From the NCBI GenBank assembly GCA_041666525.1, contig JBAYGT010000027.1, positions 1 through 17,171 of the forward strand: a DNA stretch of 17,171 nt. Reading direction: 5' to 3'. This DNA comes from JBAXTZ01 sp041666525 (lineage in GTDB: Bacteria; Bacillota; Negativicutes; JBAXTZ01). The notes beneath the pieces were generated by a model, which was not told the DNA's origin, searched no databases, and saw nothing but the letters and a program-made list of their open reading frames with translations. Both the position numbers and the translations under genes were made by a program. Shown in pieces: positions 14,307-17,171 of the stretch. How positions within the stretch are numbered: the first letter of the stretch is position 1; every line of letters begins with the position of its first letter.

Positions 14307-14753
14307 TTAATTATCCCCAAACACCGCAGTCAAGACTCGTTTACAATTGCTGCTGATTTTTTCAGGTAGTTCGGTTATCGGAAACCATTTTAACTCAGTT
14401 GACTCATTGTCTAAAATCATTTCAGTTCCGGAAAATTCTGTACACAAATACACGTGATCGACAATAAATACTTCATCACCATTCGGATAAACCACTCGAT
14501 GCTCCTTGCCGGAAAAAGTTCCAAAAAACTTTAGTGCATCCGCTTGCAACCCCACTTCTTCATACATTTCCCGAATTGCGCATTGCTCAACCGTTTCACC
14601 CATTTCCATAAAACCGCCCGGGTAACACCAGTGACCGGTATCAACACGTTTCTGCATCAACGTCAGATTAGCTTTAATTACAATAACGCTTGCTGTGCAG
14701 CCGATAAACGGTTTCGTGCCAATCATCGACCGAATATATTTGATATAATCCAA
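14307..14753 (-). CDS. Nudix hydrolase, 148 aa
   Basis: This cytosolic Mg-dependent hydrolase acts on a nucleoside diphosphate linked to another group. The Nudix box (G-x5-E-x7-R-E-U-x-E-E-x-G-U) is complete at residues 47-69: G-F-M-E-M-G-E, seven residues, then R-E-M-Y-E-E-V-G-L. The sequence resembles ADP-ribose pyrophosphatase or MutT-like members, but substrate cannot be told. The start is TTG at 14753 with AGGAG six bases upstream. An internal ATG at residue 10 lacks such a site and would cut the first strand. It begins 9 bases after the stop of the small membrane protein, so the two are translated together. Confidence 0.88.
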   Translation of the reverse strand: MDYIKYIRSMIGTKPFIGCTASVIVIKANLTLMQKRVDTGHWCYPGGFMEMGETVEQCAIREMYEEVGLQADALKFFGTFSGKEHRVVYPNGDEVFIVDHVYLCTEFSGTEMILDNESTELKWFPITELPEKISSNCKRVLTAVFGDN

Positions 14754-14762
14754 TTTCTTCTC

Positions 14763-15275
14763 CTAAAGTTTCCGCAACTGCCGGTTGCGCAACTTTCTAA
14801 AAATAAACACTAACGCCATTATTTCCACAACGAGGATAATGCTCCACTCTTGCAACTGAGCATTGTAATTTGTCGTAAACTGCAACCAAATGTTTATCAC
14901 TCTATTCGTAGCGTAGCCGCCATAAACATATAGTCCGGCATATCCAGCAAGCACGCCTTCCCACTCATCAATGGTCGGGCGGGCGGATTTTATCAACAGT
15001 AACTGTCCGGCGATTGAAAGCGACATCGCCACCAGTTGCGCTCCGATAACCGTCATTAACGCTATTGTAAAATTTTTTGCCGCCAGAAATTTATCGCGGC
15101 CAGCCTGAGTATCAAAATAAAACCAAAAAAATAGTCCGCAAAGGACAAACCACACCGCGGTAAACGCCACCGCCCAAGGCAACGCAAAGTTACCAGTCGC
15201 ATACACTGCATACAAAACAACGTCCTTCACTGCCTGGAACAGAATAAGAATAATTAACCATATTTTAACTTTCAT
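14763..15275 (-). CDS. small integral membrane protein of unknown function, 170 aa
   Basis: I do not recognise a family. Hydrophobic segments near residues 4-24, 32-54, 68-95 and 144-161 suggest four transmembrane helices, with a polar loop (about 97-143) rich in Tyr, Gly and Asn between the third and fourth, and a basic C-terminal tail (R-K-L-R-N-R-Q-L-R-K-L) likely cytoplasmic. The ATG at 15275 is preferred over the adjacent in-frame TTG at 15278 because GAGG then lies about 6 bases upstream. It sits 45 bases after the HD-GYP gene and 9 before the Nudix gene. Context gives no firm clue to its role. Confidence 0.65.
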   Translation of the reverse strand: MKVKIWLIILILFQAVKDVVLYAVYATGNFALPWAVAFTAVWFVLCGLFFWFYFDTQAGRDKFLAAKNFTIALMTVIGAQLVAMSLSIAGQLLLIKSARPTIDEWEGVLAGYAGLYVYGGYATNRVINIWLQFTTNYNAQLQEWSIILVVEIMALVFIFRKLRNRQLRKL

Positions 15276-15320
15276 CAAAATCCTCGTAGTGTTATCGGAA
15301 AAACATCCCGAAATCCGAAT

Positions 15321-17050
15321 TTATTGATTGTTCTGGTTAGAATTAATAAATTCTTCAAACCGTTCAACTAATTTTGCGTCGAATTGTGAACCCGCACAGA
15401 ATTTGAGTTCTTTCAATGCTTCAGCTTGAGAAATTGCCGAATAATATGACCGGTCGTTTGTCATCGCGTCAAAAGCGTCAACAATTGCCAGTAATCGCGA
15501 CAAATAAGGAATACGCTCGCCGCTTAATCCCTGCGGATAGCCCTTGCCATCCCAAGCTTCATGATGAGCATAGACTGCAGCGGCAATATCACTGTCACTT
15601 CCATACGCCAAACTGGAAATCTTATAGCTGATTTCCGAATGACGTTTGAGCATCTCCCATTCAACCGGTGTCAATTCATCGCTTTTGTTCAACACTTCAT
15701 CCGCAACCACGATCTTGCCAACATCGTGCAAACAAGCTATTAACTCAAGTTTCTGTAAGTCTTGGTCAATAAGTTCCAAATGTGTGCCAAATTTGCTGCA
15801 AAGCTTGGTTACCCGATTCACATGCGCCTGTGTTTGCGGTTTTTGTTCCGCCAAAACCGCTTGAATACCATTAATAACACTTTGACCAACTTGACTAGAA
15901 ACAGCCTGCTGGCTCTGCCAAGCACGCTCTTCTGCTTTTATTAACGTCAAGAAAACATCTTCTTCAATCTCGGTTTTTATTGCCACACCTAAAGCAATCG
16001 ATAACGGGATGTGTTCAAATTCAACCTCAGCCGCCGCTTTCCTAATTGTGTCGCATATCCTTTGCGTAACCACTTCGTCACAGTTTGGCAACAATATCAA
16101 AAATATGTCATCACTGTACCGTACAACGATATCTTCCGCACGGCAGACATTTTTCATAACTTGTCCGCCGGCTTTGATCAAATCATCGCCGATTTTGTAA
16201 CCAAAAGTTTCATTAACTAACCGCGCATTATTGACTACGCCAATGATTATGGCTAACGGTAATTGCCGCTGAACGTCCAACCGGCGAACTTCAGCTTCAA
16301 AAAACGCCCGGTTATACAATCCGGTCAATGTGTCGTGAAAAATAAGATGTGTGATCTTTTCATTAGTTAACGCCAATTCGCCACTGATACGCGCAGCTTC
16401 ATTTTTTGCTGAACTCACTTCGCGGGAACGAACTTCCACCCGGTGTTCCAGTTCAGCGTTAAAATTTGACAGTTCTTTTTCTTTGCTAACCAGCGTTTCC
16501 AACATTTTGTTAAAACCTTGGGCGAGCTGACCGATTTCATCAGTAGATTTATCCCGCGCCCTGGCATCACGAGCGCCGTTTGTTACCCTGCGCACAACAT
16601 CCAACAAATCAGCTAGTTTACGCGTCAAACTATACGCCAAAGCAACGGACACCAATGCGCCGAGGAAAATAGCGATCAACGCAAAAATTATGCCGTTAGT
16701 CAATATTTGTTTAAGTTCTTTTTGCATAAAAGTTTTATCGAAAGTCATCCATACCCGGCCAATGACAGCATCGTTTAGCGTAATTGGACGCTCAACCAGC
16801 AGCTGTTTTTCATCTTCCTGAACTATTTCATAATCTTTTTGGCTTTCAAAAAAACTCTTGCTGTTTTCGTCGCTCAATAATCTGCCAACTTCACCAGCCT
16901 CGGTGTCGGCGAGCACTTTTCCCAAGTTGTCGGTAACAATCGCCCGTGTAACAATTTTACCGCGTTTATAACTATTGACAACATCAGCCAATCCGGGCAG
17001 ATCATTATGCTGCATCAACAAAGACACGCTAGCCACCAAAGTTTCAGTAG
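15321..17050 (-). CDS. HAMP/degenerate-GGDEF/HD-GYP signalling protein, 5' end cut by an insertion sequence
   Basis: This was a membrane sensor for cyclic di-GMP signalling. Numbering from the TTG at 17039: remnant of an extracytoplasmic sensor region (1-110), transmembrane helix (113-138), HAMP (139-190), coiled coil (185-230), GGDEF domain (232-365) and HD-GYP domain (385-565). The GGDEF signature is replaced by Y-S-D-D-I-F (308-313), so cyclase activity is unlikely. HD-GYP motifs are intact: H-D-V-G-K (438-442), H467, H-H-E (492-494), D-G-K-G-Y-P (497-502) and D-A-M-T (524-527), predicting c-di-GMP phosphodiesterase activity. The N-terminal transmembrane helix and start are missing: the reading frame runs without a stop into the IS3-type element at about 17051, and the TTG at 17039 has no ribosome site and looks like an internal Leu codon. 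It is probably a pseudogene unless a start is supplied from the element. Confidence 0.82.
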
Positions 17051-17171
17051 TGGATAGGCTACAATAAACTGGACAAAAAAGATAAGGACATGTAAGAATA
17101 ATATCAAAAAAGTAAGGGGAAGAAAAACATGTCCGAAAGAAGAGAAAAACGAACTTTCACCGAGGAATTCA
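17051..17171 (+). mobile_element. IS3-family insertion sequence, 5' terminal part only
   Basis: From about 17051 the plus strand begins with a TG-started end (tggataggctacaataaact), then an A-rich leader, a ribosome site (AGGGG, 17115-17119) and the start of an IS3-type orfA. The coding frame of the HD-GYP gene on the other strand loses its natural 5' end exactly here, which supports an insertion boundary. The boundary is placed by eye and could be off by several bases. The far end and the target duplication are outside the window. Confidence 0.7.
17129..17171 (+). CDS. IS3-family transposase OrfA, N-terminal 14 residues (partial)
   Basis: ATG at 17129 follows AGGGG by 9 bases and reads MSERREKRTFTEEF up to the window edge. 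An N-terminus with basic residues, then R-T-F-(S/T)-x-E-F and normally a following Lys, is typical of IS3-family OrfA, the helix-turn-helix half of the transposase made with OrfB by frameshifting. OrfB is not in view. The call rests on these 14 residues and the IS-like leader. Confidence 0.65.
   Translation, partial: MSERREKRTFTEEF

Noticed and set aside
15276..15320. Weak stem (TCGGA with TCCGA) between the HD-GYP gene and the small membrane protein as terminator
   Set aside because: Only 5 bp with a loop of about 14 bases, and the T run falls inside the loop rather than after the stem.

Overview
The window looks like chromosome of a diderm (LPS-bearing) Firmicute, most likely Negativicutes or a relative. 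The strongest pointer is the gene at 12597-14279, an OmpM-type porin with an N-terminal SLH domain, which in that group ties the outer membrane to peptidoglycan. Several other genes encode signal-peptide proteins and small beta-barrels ending in Phe, while adenine deaminase and both transposase fragments look Firmicute-like. No tRNA, rRNA, CRISPR or phage genes are seen. Coding density is very high: the largest non-coding gap is about 113 bases.

Layout, left to right. 1-123 is the 5' end of an IS256-family element reading off the left edge. 138-3420 (minus) is a three-gene envelope operon: two related exported proteins with a FlgT-N/LPP20-like fold, then a 406-aa exported or anchored protein of unknown role. 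3503-4102 (minus) is a uridine-kinase-like P-loop kinase, divergent from a plus-strand pair: an exported glycerophosphodiester phosphodiesterase (4205-5284) and adenine deaminase (5274-6986), overlapping by 11 bases. Everything from 6983 to 17050 is on the minus strand. In transcription order it holds a 5'-truncated HAMP/GGDEF/HD-GYP protein, a small membrane protein, a Nudix hydrolase, the OmpM porin, a ThrE-type amino-acid exporter, an EamA/DMT exporter, and an alternating array of five outer-membrane proteins, A1-B1-A2-B2-A3. 17051-17171 is the 5' end of an IS3-family element that has cut into the HD-GYP gene.

The alternating array (6983-10311) is the most unusual part. A proteins carry the HxSNG motif of PagL-type lipid A 3-O-deacylases. 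B proteins are small predicted outer-membrane barrels of unknown function. Junction spacings repeat (45/46 bases for A to B, 15/16 for B to A), so the array grew by duplication of a two-gene unit. A1 and A2 are still about 60% identical while B1 and B2 have diverged far more. The array converges on adenine deaminase with a 4-base overlap, and a near-ideal minus-strand intrinsic terminator lies inside the adenine deaminase coding sequence about 340 bases past the end of the array.

Both window ends stop about 120 bases inside insertion sequences, which looks like a draft contig broken at repeats.
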